From Bartonella phoceensis (GTDB lineage: Bacteria > Pseudomonadota > Alphaproteobacteria > Rhizobiales > Rhizobiaceae): a DNA stretch of 64,000 bases. The notes beneath the pieces are model-generated. The model saw only the letters and a program-made list of their open reading frames with translations. It was not told the origin of the DNA and did not search any database. The translations under genes and the position numbers were made by a program. Below are positions 53,830 through 62,214 of this stretch, in pieces (position 1 is the stretch's first letter; each line of letters begins with the position of its first letter). The stretch is taken from positions 62,001 to 126,000 of the forward strand of contig NZ_CADEAD010000003.1 of assembly GCF_902825145.1 (NCBI RefSeq), given 5' to 3'.

Positions 53830-55868
53830 GTTATAATTCTAAAAAAACGGCAGATTTTGATGAAGATGAACTCTATAGGCGCTTAAAATCTTGGTATAAG
53901 GAAGATGTTGAACACGTCAATGAATGGCGTGAACAAGCGCGTGAAGATTTTGATTTTTATAATGGTCGTCAATGGGCTGAGGAAGATCTTGCGGTTTTGA
54001 AGGCACAACGCCGCCCTGTTATGACCTTTAATCGTATTGCACCCCTTGTCAACGCAATTGTTGGGGCAGAGCGTAATAACAAGCGTGAAGTGCAGTTTCA
54101 ACCAAGGCAAGCAGGAGCCGCAATATCTAATGAATTGCTCACTGGAGCAGCAGAATGGTTTCGTGATGAGGCAGAGGCGGAATATGCCGATTCCGATGCT
54201 TTTCAAGATATGGTCATTTGCGGCATGGGCTGGACAGATACACGGCTTGATTATGAAATAGATCCTGAAGGAATTCCTGCTATTCAACGCTTAGATCCAC
54301 TGAAAATGGTTTGGGATGCCAATGCTGTAAGACCCAATCTCATTGATGCGCAGCGTATGTGGTATGTTGATCGTAAACCCATTGAGGATGCTAAAAGTCT
54401 TTTTCCTGATGTAGCAGTTGAAGATCTCCATGCTGATTGGGCAACAGATAATACAACCGCTTGTGAGGAATATCATGTCTCACTCGATGCTTATAATGAT
54501 CATGCCAATGCAGATTCTTTCTCACAGTCGGCTTCTGAAAAACGCTATGTTACGCTGGTTGAATGCCGTTGGTTTGAATATGAAGCTTATTACAAGGCAC
54601 CTGATCTTCAAACTGGACAGATGCGCAGTTATAGTAAACAAGAGTTTGAACAGCTTCAAAGGGTTTCACCACAACTACAAGGGGTGCGTTTTAATAAAAA
54701 GGTGGTCAAGCGCGCTTTTCTGGGACGGCGTCTTTTAGCAAAGCCCGATAAACCCTTAGCACCAGATGGACAGCTTGGCTGGGAATGTATCACAGGCACA
54801 CTGGATAAGCTTAAAAACCAGTTTTACGGGATTGTTCGCCCCGCAAAAGATCCGCAAAAATGGTCGAATAAATATTTTAGCCAAGTCATGTATATTTTAA
54901 ACAGCCAAGCCAAAGGTGGTTTGATGGCAGAGCGTGACGCTTTTGATGATGAGCGCCAAGCATTAGAAAATTGGACACGAACCGATACGATTACGTGGGT
55001 TAAAAATGGGGCGCTTACAGGAGGAAAAATCCAACCAAAGCCAAGTGCACAGTTCCCTAATGGCTTCTTTCAGTTGTTTAATGAATCGCGTGAAGCGATA
55101 ACACATGTCACAGGACTGTCGGCAGAGTTTATAGGCACAAGAGAGGTTAATCAAGCGAATGTATTGGAAAATACACGCCGGCAATCAACGCTTAATTTGC
55201 TTGCAGGTTTATTTGATAATCTTAAGCTCTATCGATGTCGACAGGGAAAGATTATCCTTTATCTGATTCAAAACTATCTTTCCGATGGGCGTTTGGTTCG
55301 GATTTCTGGACCAGAAAATGCACAGTATGTTCCCTTAACACGTGAAGCTGTCACAACGCTTGAATACGACATTATTGTTGATGATTCACCAACAAGCCCC
55401 AATGAAAAAGAGAGAACTTTTGCGGCAATTACGCAAATGTTGCCGTTGCTTGGTGGTTTCTTAACACCGGAGATGATTCCAGATCTTTTAAAGCTTTCTC
55501 CACTACCGGCAACATTGGTGGCAAATTTAACGGCAAAAGCACAGCAGGCACAACAAGAACAACAGCAGCAGCAAATGATGCAACAAAACCAAGGAGCACA
55601 ATTAACTCCAGAGCAACAAGCAAAGATTGCTGCTCTCCAGCAAGAAGCACAAGCAAAGGGCACACTTTATCAACTTGATGCACAACAAAAGCAGGTAGCG
55701 TTGCAGCAGAAAAATATTGAACTTTTCTTGAAACAAGAACAAGCCCGCATGCAGCTAGAACTTCAACAGGCAAAAAATGAGATAGCGCAGCGCGACCTAG
55801 AGCGAAAGGCGTATCGAGCGCAGTTGGAACAGTATCGAGCAACAACAGCAAGAGCGCAAATCTATTAA
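53814..55868 (+). CDS. Portal protein (P22-like)
   Basis: 684 residues. The N-terminal segment has FDFYNGRQWAEEDLAVLKAQ and then RRPVMTFNRIAPLVNAIVG, followed by VQFQPR, the start typical of P22-type portals. The C-terminal ~110 residues are a Gln-rich coiled coil (AQQAQQEQQQQQMMQQNQ), the barrel region. This portal class belongs to short-tailed phages. Confidence 0.88.
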   Translation: MDGILSYNSKKTADFDEDELYRRLKSWYKEDVEHVNEWREQAREDFDFYNGRQWAEEDLAVLKAQRRPVMTFNRIAPLVNAIVGAERNNKREVQFQPRQAGAAISNELLTGAAEWFRDEAEAEYADSDAFQDMVICGMGWTDTRLDYEIDPEGIPAIQRLDPLKMVWDANAVRPNLIDAQRMWYVDRKPIEDAKSLFPDVAVEDLHADWATDNTTACEEYHVSLDAYNDHANADSFSQSASEKRYVTLVECRWFEYEAYYKAPDLQTGQMRSYSKQEFEQLQRVSPQLQGVRFNKKVVKRAFLGRRLLAKPDKPLAPDGQLGWECITGTLDKLKNQFYGIVRPAKDPQKWSNKYFSQVMYILNSQAKGGLMAERDAFDDERQALENWTRTDTITWVKNGALTGGKIQPKPSAQFPNGFFQLFNESREAITHVTGLSAEFIGTREVNQANVLENTRRQSTLNLLAGLFDNLKLYRCRQGKIILYLIQNYLSDGRLVRISGPENAQYVPLTREAVTTLEYDIIVDDSPTSPNEKERTFAAITQMLPLLGGFLTPEMIPDLLKLSPLPATLVANLTAKAQQAQQEQQQQQMMQQNQGAQLTPEQQAKIAALQQEAQAKGTLYQLDAQQKQVALQQKNIELFLKQEQARMQLELQQAKNEIAQRDLERKAYRAQLEQYRATTARAQIY

Positions 55869-55884
55869 AGGAGCAAAAGAGAAT

Positions 55885-56781
55885 ATGGAAGAAGAGTTTA
55901 CACCTGAAGAACAAGCAATTTATGACGAACATTTTGCCAGTGATCATGCTGTTGAGTTAGTCGAGCCTGAGCAAGTTGAAGAGGTGTTTGAAGCAGAAGA
56001 AAGTTCTGAACAGCCCCCTGTCGAACCGGTTGGCGAAGAGCCCCATTCTGGTGTGATAGAGCAAGAACGACAAGCACGCCAAAAGGCAGAGCAAAAGGCT
56101 ATGGAAGCGCGTGAACTTGCCATTGAGTTTGCGCAAAAATATGCACAAATGCAAGAAGAAGCGGTAAGACGCCGCGATGAAAATATCCCTACCCTAGAAG
56201 ATGATCCAAAAGCACATGTTGCATGGCTTAGTCATAAAGTACAGGAACAACAGAAATTGCTTGATGAGTTTTCTCGCATAAGAGAAAGCCAAGAACGTTT
56301 GATCCAAGAGGAATATGAACGGCAGAAATTAGGGGATTATTTTGAGGAAGCCAAAGCGCAGGTACAAGATAAATATCCCGATTTAGACAGTATCACCGAT
56401 TATCTCTATGAAAGGGCAGATAGTGTCTTACAAGCGCAGGCAGATCTTTATCCACAATGGAAAGATCCCGCAGCACGGCAACAGCAAATTGGTGCTGAAT
56501 TGCGTCAAATATGTCAGCAGTGTCAGAAAGCCGGTATAAACCCAATAGAGGTGCTGGTGCAAAAAGCAAAGGCTTTTGGCTATAGTGGAGCACCAATAAA
56601 GGATGAAGTGGAACCCCTTCAAGAGCGCTCTCAAGCAGCGCGGACACTTACAGCGCGCAGTGGACAAGTTCCAACAGGTGGTATGGATGTGAGAACACTC
56701 TTTTCCATGCCAGAAGCTGAATTTGCTGTATGGGTGGAGAAAAATCCCGAAAAATTTGAACAAATTATGAGCAGAGCGTGA
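55885..56781 (+). CDS. Scaffolding-like protein
   Basis: 298 residues, acidic N-terminus (EEEFTPEEQAIYDEHFASDH) and long heptad-rich helices (about 60-170). It lies between portal and major capsid, the scaffold position. Ends in MPEAEFAVWVEKNPEKFEQI, a typical last helix of such proteins. Confidence 0.7.
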   Translation: MEEEFTPEEQAIYDEHFASDHAVELVEPEQVEEVFEAEESSEQPPVEPVGEEPHSGVIEQERQARQKAEQKAMEARELAIEFAQKYAQMQEEAVRRRDENIPTLEDDPKAHVAWLSHKVQEQQKLLDEFSRIRESQERLIQEEYERQKLGDYFEEAKAQVQDKYPDLDSITDYLYERADSVLQAQADLYPQWKDPAARQQQIGAELRQICQQCQKAGINPIEVLVQKAKAFGYSGAPIKDEVEPLQERSQAARTLTARSGQVPTGGMDVRTLFSMPEAEFAVWVEKNPEKFEQIMSRA

Positions 56782-56805
56782 GATGTGCGTGGTGGCGCAA
56801 CAGAG

Positions 56806-56835
56806 ATAACCAAGTGATTGTTATCGTTTGGTTAT
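56806..56835 (+). terminator. Hairpin upstream of capsid gene
   Basis: 8-bp stem ATAACCAA/TTGGTTAT with a 14-base loop between scaffold and capsid genes. Without a T-run it is likely a processing or stability element. Confidence 0.4.
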
Positions 56836-56878
56836 GCCGCAAGGCGAGTTTTAAAAACCAAGAAAGGCATTAATTAAA

Positions 56879-58021
56879 ATGGCAGTAACAGAAGTAAAGC
56901 TCAATGACCCATTAGCCGTTGGCGTTTGGGCTAAGATGCTAAACACAGAAACTTCAAAAGCGTTGCCCATTGCACCGCTGATGGGAAAAGGCAAAAACAG
57001 CATTATTCAAGTATTGGATATGCTAGGAAAATCCGCTGGTGACTCTGTGACGAGCGGATTAAGAGTCCAACTTATGGGGGATGGCGTTAGCGAGGGACAA
57101 ACACTGGAGGGGAATGAAGAAGCACTCCAATTTATGAATGAAACGGTGCGTATTAACGAGCTTTCTCATGCTGTACGCGTAAAATATGAAGGCACCATTG
57201 ATCAACAACGTGTCTTATTTAATTTACGAACAGAAGCAAAGGATGGACTTGTTGATTGGTATGCAGATCGCTTAAGTTTGATGTTCTTCATTCAGGCAGC
57301 AGGTTATACAGCACCATGGATTCACTTTGAAGGACGCACCATAACCCTTAAACCCGTACATTATGGTTTTAATGCTCCATTAGAGCCAAGCAAATTGCGC
57401 ATTATTCGCCCAGCTAAGAAAAAGACAGATGAAGAACTTACAAAAGAGGATGTTTTTACATTAGATCTTATAGATCAAGCTGTTGAACGTGCTAAACTTG
57501 CTAATCCACGTTTGCGCCCTGTTCGTGTTGATGGAAAATCTGCTTATGTGATGTATCTCCACCCAACACAAGTGACCCAATTACGGACCAATACCAAGAG
57601 CGGGCAGTGGTTAGACATTACCAAAGCAGCTTATGATGGTTCACGGTCTCAGAACCCAATTTTTGATGGCTCTTTGGGGATGTATAACGGTGTCATCTTA
57701 CGTGAAGCTGAACATGTTCCCAATGGTATCAATTCAAAGACACAAGAGCCTATAACATCTGTTCGCCGTGCTGTGTTGCTTGGTGCGCAAAGCGTTATCA
57801 TGGCTTATGGGCGCGTTGGTAATGGAGCTACAGGAGGCGATGGGAAAGGGGGAACACGCTATAAACTTGTTGAAGAACTGTTTGATTATCAACGTGAATT
57901 TGGGGTTGCCGCAAAAACCATTATCGGCATGAAAAAGTCACGCTATACCTTGCCGCATTCTGATCAAGGGGGACAAGACTTTGGCACGATTGTTATCCCT
58001 TCTTTTGCTGAAGCAGGCTAA
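56879..58021 (+). CDS. Major capsid protein, N4-gp56 family
   Basis: 380 residues. The start VTEVKLNDPLAVGVWAKMLN, the GRN-type DMLGKSAGDSVT, and the RLSFMLFIQAAGY-like RLSLMFFIQ fit N4-gp56-type capsid proteins. Most abundant virion protein, expressed after the scaffold. Flanked by two hairpins that may stabilise its mRNA. Confidence 0.85.
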   Translation: MAVTEVKLNDPLAVGVWAKMLNTETSKALPIAPLMGKGKNSIIQVLDMLGKSAGDSVTSGLRVQLMGDGVSEGQTLEGNEEALQFMNETVRINELSHAVRVKYEGTIDQQRVLFNLRTEAKDGLVDWYADRLSLMFFIQAAGYTAPWIHFEGRTITLKPVHYGFNAPLEPSKLRIIRPAKKKTDEELTKEDVFTLDLIDQAVERAKLANPRLRPVRVDGKSAYVMYLHPTQVTQLRTNTKSGQWLDITKAAYDGSRSQNPIFDGSLGMYNGVILREAEHVPNGINSKTQEPITSVRRAVLLGAQSVIMAYGRVGNGATGGDGKGGTRYKLVEELFDYQREFGVAAKTIIGMKKSRYTLPHSDQGGQDFGTIVIPSFAEAG

Positions 58022-58051
58022 TAATTTTAACTTCATTAAAGGATGATAATT

Positions 58052-58501
58052 ATGGCAGAAAAACCGCCAATTACACAGAAACCTGTTGAAACTATTGAAC
58101 CTATTGAAACTGTTGGCATGATAGATGAGGGATTGCCACCTCCTTTGCAAGGACGCAACAATTGTACACAGCAGGTTAGTTTTTTGCGGGCGCGTATTAA
58201 GTGTACAGATCAAGGGTTGATAACGAAAATTGGTGTTCTACCCCGAGGGGCTTTTATCAAAAGCATTAAAATTTACGCCGTGGAGTTTTTTGAAGATGTA
58301 ACAGCTACATTTGGAAAAGAGCCTCATGGTAATGATTATGGACAGTTAAGTTTTTCGCAACCTTACAATAGCAATGTGGACATTCCTATGGAGGAACGAG
58401 ATGTTCCGTTAGAAGCAGAAAATGCGATTTATGTGACACGAAACAAGAAAAGCAGCAAAGGTGATGTTGAGGTGATTGTTGAGTTTTACACAAATCGTTA
58501 A
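58052..58501 (+). CDS. Capsid-associated (decoration-like) protein
   Basis: 149 residues, compact and beta-rich with no recognised family (Pro/Thr-rich N-terminus). The ATG after AAAGGATG fits better than one three codons upstream. Gene order after the capsid suggests a decoration or head-fibre role; inferred only. Confidence 0.5.
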   Translation: MAEKPPITQKPVETIEPIETVGMIDEGLPPPLQGRNNCTQQVSFLRARIKCTDQGLITKIGVLPRGAFIKSIKIYAVEFFEDVTATFGKEPHGNDYGQLSFSQPYNSNVDIPMEERDVPLEAENAIYVTRNKKSSKGDVEVIVEFYTNR

Positions 58502-58507
58502 AGGCAT

Positions 58508-58535
58508 AAGGGGGCGTTTGTTTTTTTGCGTCCCC
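58508..58535 (+). terminator. Hairpin downstream of decoration-like gene
   Basis: 8-bp stem AGGGGGCG/CGTCCCCT (one G-U), 12-base loop, no T-run after it. Confidence 0.45.
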
Positions 58536-58576
58536 TCTTCTCTCAAGATATTCTAAGACATTTGGAAGAGAGTCAT

Positions 58577-59275
58577 ATGACAATAATAGTACAGACAAGT
58601 GGTCCGATTGGAGACAAACAGACCATTGTTCCTCATGATAAAAATTTCATTCAGATGGTGAATGATATTCAGGATGAAATTGATGATCAAACAGATGAAT
58701 ATGTTGATCAAGTTCAAAAGGCGATATTTTCGGCACTTCGGTTTTGTGAACGATTGCCCTTTTATTTTAATGAAAGTCGCGAAGTTGTTTTGACCACTTT
58801 AAAGGGGAAAAGCCGTTATGGAGCTGAGGAAAATCCAGTTATTCCAGCTGCTGTTCGCATTGTTGATGCTTACATTTATGAAGATAATCACAGCAAATCA
58901 AAGCTTTTGCATACAGATCCGCTTGTTATTGAGAGTCTTGTGAATGATTGTAACCATAGCATGCCTACGCGATACAGTTATTTTGAACAAAAGCTTATTT
59001 TGTATCCAATCCCAGACCGAATTTATTCTATCAGGCTTATTCTTGATCCTATAAGAATAAAAGACATTGAGAGTGCGCAAGAAGCTTCAATATGGTTTTT
59101 GGAAGCCTATGAACTGATTAAAACCCGCGCTAAATATGAAATTTATACCAATATTATTAAAGAACCACAGATGGCTGCGGCAGCCTTTGCTATGTTTCAA
59201 GAGCAACTTGATGCGCTACAAATTGAGACTTCACGGCGCAAGAATTTGTTGAGAGTTCAACATACGGATTTCTGA
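58577..59275 (+). CDS. Head-tail connector / tail accessory protein (P22 gp4-like)
   Basis: 232 residues, mostly helical, resembling P22 gp4-type head-completion proteins by position and pattern (VQKAIFSALRFCERLPFYFN, then SIRLILDPI). A GGAAGAG site precedes the ATG; upstream extension is unlikely. Its stop overlaps the next start by one base (TGATGA). Confidence 0.65.
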   Translation: MTIIVQTSGPIGDKQTIVPHDKNFIQMVNDIQDEIDDQTDEYVDQVQKAIFSALRFCERLPFYFNESREVVLTTLKGKSRYGAEENPVIPAAVRIVDAYIYEDNHSKSKLLHTDPLVIESLVNDCNHSMPTRYSYFEQKLILYPIPDRIYSIRLILDPIRIKDIESAQEASIWFLEAYELIKTRAKYEIYTNIIKEPQMAAAAFAMFQEQLDALQIETSRRKNLLRVQHTDF

Positions 59276-60732
59276 TGACCTTTATTCCTATTGCTGAGTT
59301 TAGACCAGATGTTGCATTTATTAATAGTGGTTATTCTTGCGAGATTGTGAACGTTTTACCAGCACCCAATTCCTATATTCCAGTTCCCAAAGTTGCACCG
59401 GTTTCAGAACCTTTTCCGGATGTTATTTTGGAGGTCTATGCAGTAAGGTCATTGAGTGGTGTGCGGATTATTGTAGGGACATCAACAAAGCTTTATGAAT
59501 ATGATAACAGCACACGCGGTTGGAAAGATATTAGCAAGCTTGGGGAACAATATCACGCCAATGAAACGGCACCTTGGTCTTTTGCGGTCTTTGGTGATTA
59601 TATCATTGCCGTTAATAACAATGATACACCGCAAATATTTGCCTTAAAGACAGCAGAGAGATTTGAAGATTTGGGGGGGAATCCCCCGCGTGCTGGACTT
59701 GTTCGTATTTGGGGAGATTTTGTCTGTTTAATGAAATTAACAGATAAGCCAAATCGTGTTCATTGGTCAGGTCTCAATGATGCAACACACTGGAAGGTTG
59801 GTGAGAAAAGTTGTGATTATCAGGATTTTCCAGATGGAGAATATATACAAGGAGCAACGCAAGCAACCAATCCGCTTATTTTTATGCGTTCTGCTATTTA
59901 TCATGCAACCTTCGTTCCAGGATCTAAAATAATATTTAGTTTTGTCAAAATAAAAGACAAAATAGGGGCAAAAAGTAGTACGGCGATTACAAGTCGTGGA
60001 GACTATACTTTCTTTGTTTCTGATGATGGTTTTTATCAAATCAACAATACCGGCGAGATGTTGCCTATTGGTTTTGGCAAAGTCGATAAAACAATCTTTA
60101 CGCTTTACAATAACTTTGCCATTGATGAGATGAGAGCCTGTATTGATCCGGTCTATTCACGCGTTTATTTTTCTATAAATGACGATATGATGGGAATGAA
60201 TATCTATGTTTATGATTGGCTTTTGCAAATATGGAGCGTCATCAAAGGTCAGAGACTTCTCTTATTTCCTCTCTTTGCGGCAGGTTATACATTAGAAGGT
60301 TTAGACGAAGTACAAGAATGCTTGAGAGATTTACGTGCTTCTCTTGATAGTAAAATGTGGCAAAATGGCGCGCCAATGTTGGGAGCGTTTACAGAAGACA
60401 ATAGATTTGGTTTTTTTGCTGGTTCTCCTATGGAAGCTGTCATTGCTTCACAAACTGTAGGGGATACAGGCAGACAGATTAATCTGATGAGTGAGGCTTT
60501 TGTTCAAGCAGATACGACCAATGGTCTTTTAAGCGTTGGAGCTGCTTTTATCATTGATAATAGAAGTCAATTAAATTGGGCGAAAGAACGTTATGCGGGC
60601 TATAGCAGCGGGATGTACAATATTCGCTCTAGGGCACGTTATCACGCTTTGCGACTTAGGATACCAGAAGGCACACCATGGACTCATATAACAGGCTTTG
60701 ATGTGACGCTAAAACCCGCAGGCATAAGATGA
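59275..60732 (+). CDS. Head-completion/tail protein (P22 gp10-like)
   Basis: 485 residues, beta-propeller-like repeats (YEYDNSTRGWKDISKLG, then VNNNDTPQIFAL, then RVHWSGLNDATHW). Fits P22 gp10-type packaged-DNA stabilisation protein by sequence feel and by order after the gp4-like gene. ATG coupling on both ends (overlap with next gene by four bases). Confidence 0.7.
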   Translation: MTFIPIAEFRPDVAFINSGYSCEIVNVLPAPNSYIPVPKVAPVSEPFPDVILEVYAVRSLSGVRIIVGTSTKLYEYDNSTRGWKDISKLGEQYHANETAPWSFAVFGDYIIAVNNNDTPQIFALKTAERFEDLGGNPPRAGLVRIWGDFVCLMKLTDKPNRVHWSGLNDATHWKVGEKSCDYQDFPDGEYIQGATQATNPLIFMRSAIYHATFVPGSKIIFSFVKIKDKIGAKSSTAITSRGDYTFFVSDDGFYQINNTGEMLPIGFGKVDKTIFTLYNNFAIDEMRACIDPVYSRVYFSINDDMMGMNIYVYDWLLQIWSVIKGQRLLLFPLFAAGYTLEGLDEVQECLRDLRASLDSKMWQNGAPMLGAFTEDNRFGFFAGSPMEAVIASQTVGDTGRQINLMSEAFVQADTTNGLLSVGAAFIIDNRSQLNWAKERYAGYSSGMYNIRSRARYHALRLRIPEGTPWTHITGFDVTLKPAGIR

Positions 60733-61157
60733 GTTTTAAAATTTATAACACCGAAAAATGGAGTGTTGAACAAATGGCGCCCTATTTGGATAAGGTTATA
60801 AAATCAATATCTTATTTTCATAAAAAATTCCCTGATGATTATACTCCAGAGATTATTTTAAAGGATATTTTAAAAGGGGAAAAACTTCTCTGGATTATTG
60901 TGGATGAGCAGGAAAATTTTATGGCACATGTCACAACAGAGTTACAAAAACTTGTCACTGGAGTGTTGCGAGCGGTTATTATTACGCTTGGGGGAAAAGG
61001 AGGAGCGCCCTTAACGAAGCTTATTCCCCAAATTGAAGCCTATTACAAAGAAAAAGGGGCGAAAGAACTTATCATTATCGGTCGGCGTGGGTGGGAAAAA
61101 TCCCTTAAATCGCATGGCTATTTCGTTAATCTTTTAGAATATAGAAAGCAGCTTTAA
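60729..61157 (+). CDS. GNAT-like phage protein
   Basis: 142 residues. The ending IIGRRGWEKSLKSHGYF is the typical last strand and loop of GNAT acetyltransferases, and a central GGKGGAPLTKLIPQIEAYYKEK may be the acyl-CoA loop region. Such proteins recur at this place in related phages; target unknown. Confidence 0.6.
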   Translation: MSFKIYNTEKWSVEQMAPYLDKVIKSISYFHKKFPDDYTPEIILKDILKGEKLLWIIVDEQENFMAHVTTELQKLVTGVLRAVIITLGGKGGAPLTKLIPQIEAYYKEKGAKELIIIGRRGWEKSLKSHGYFVNLLEYRKQL

Positions 61158-61158
61158 C

Positions 61159-62214
61159 ATGGGAAAAAGTTCAAAACCAATTCAGACGACGCAAAATACC
61201 ACGCAAACAAATGCACCACCTGAATGGGCAAAAGGCATCTTTGAACGTGCTGCTAAAGATGCCATGAATTTTTATAATCAAGGCAGCGGAAAAGCTGTCT
61301 ATGATGGGCAGCGTGTTGCGGGTTTAAGTGATCAAACAAAGAATGCAATTAATGGACTTGCCAATAATACGCATAACTATGATAACAACACTTTAAATGG
61401 ATTAGCCACAGGGCAAAATTCAACCAGCCAGAATTTAAAGAATATGGCTTCAGGGAAGCAAATAGGCAATAATCCTTATTTTAATGAAGCACTTCAAAAC
61501 ACCTTAAATAAAGCTTCAGACACGATTAACAGTTCATTGGCAGGGGCGGGGCGTTATGGTTCTGGTGCACATACGGGTGTTTTAGCAGATGAATTGGGCG
61601 GCATAGCAACCCAAGCTCTCTCACAGCAATATAACCAAGACGTCAACAATATGATGCAAGCCAATGGAATGATTGATCAAGCTAATCAAAATCAGTTGGC
61701 GGGCGCTAATAACTTTTTTCAAGGTCAAAGTCAGGCGAATATCAATGCATTGGCGGGAGGCGGTTTGCTTGATGCCAATCATCAACAGCAATTAGATGCA
61801 GAACGACAGAAATGGGAACAGCAGAATAATCTTGATTGGGAGCAGTTAAGTAAGTTGCTTGCAGCTGGTACGGCTTCTGCTGGAAATTACGGGATGCAAA
61901 CGGGACAAGGGACACAGTTTACACCGCGGGCAAAACCAAATCCATGGGAAATTGTTGGAAATGTTGGAACCATACTTGGTACGTTTGCTGGACTTAGTGA
62001 CATCAGAGCAAAAGAAAACATTAGAGAAGTTGGGCAGAGAAATGGCTATACACTCTATGAATACAACTACAAAGGTTATCCAGAGCGCTATCGCGGGGTG
62101 ATGGCGCAGGATGTTTTGAAGACAAATCCTAAAGCTGTTTTCTTGCATAAGACGACAGGCTTTTTGCATGTGGATTATAGCAAGCTTGGCTTTGAAATGG
62201 AAAGGGTGCAGTGA
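61159..62214 (+). CDS. Virion protein with C-terminal S74 chaperone domain
   Basis: 351 residues. N-terminal part is Asn/Gln-rich helical (PPEWAKGIFERAAKDAM), like a DNA-injection protein; the C-terminal ~75 residues are a peptidase-S74 intramolecular chaperone with SDIRAKENIREVGQRNGYT and then YRGVMAQDVL. The chaperone domain trimerises the protein and is often cut off. It overlaps the next gene by one base. Confidence 0.75.
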   Translation: MGKSSKPIQTTQNTTQTNAPPEWAKGIFERAAKDAMNFYNQGSGKAVYDGQRVAGLSDQTKNAINGLANNTHNYDNNTLNGLATGQNSTSQNLKNMASGKQIGNNPYFNEALQNTLNKASDTINSSLAGAGRYGSGAHTGVLADELGGIATQALSQQYNQDVNNMMQANGMIDQANQNQLAGANNFFQGQSQANINALAGGGLLDANHQQQLDAERQKWEQQNNLDWEQLSKLLAAGTASAGNYGMQTGQGTQFTPRAKPNPWEIVGNVGTILGTFAGLSDIRAKENIREVGQRNGYTLYEYNYKGYPERYRGVMAQDVLKTNPKAVFLHKTTGFLHVDYSKLGFEMERVQ

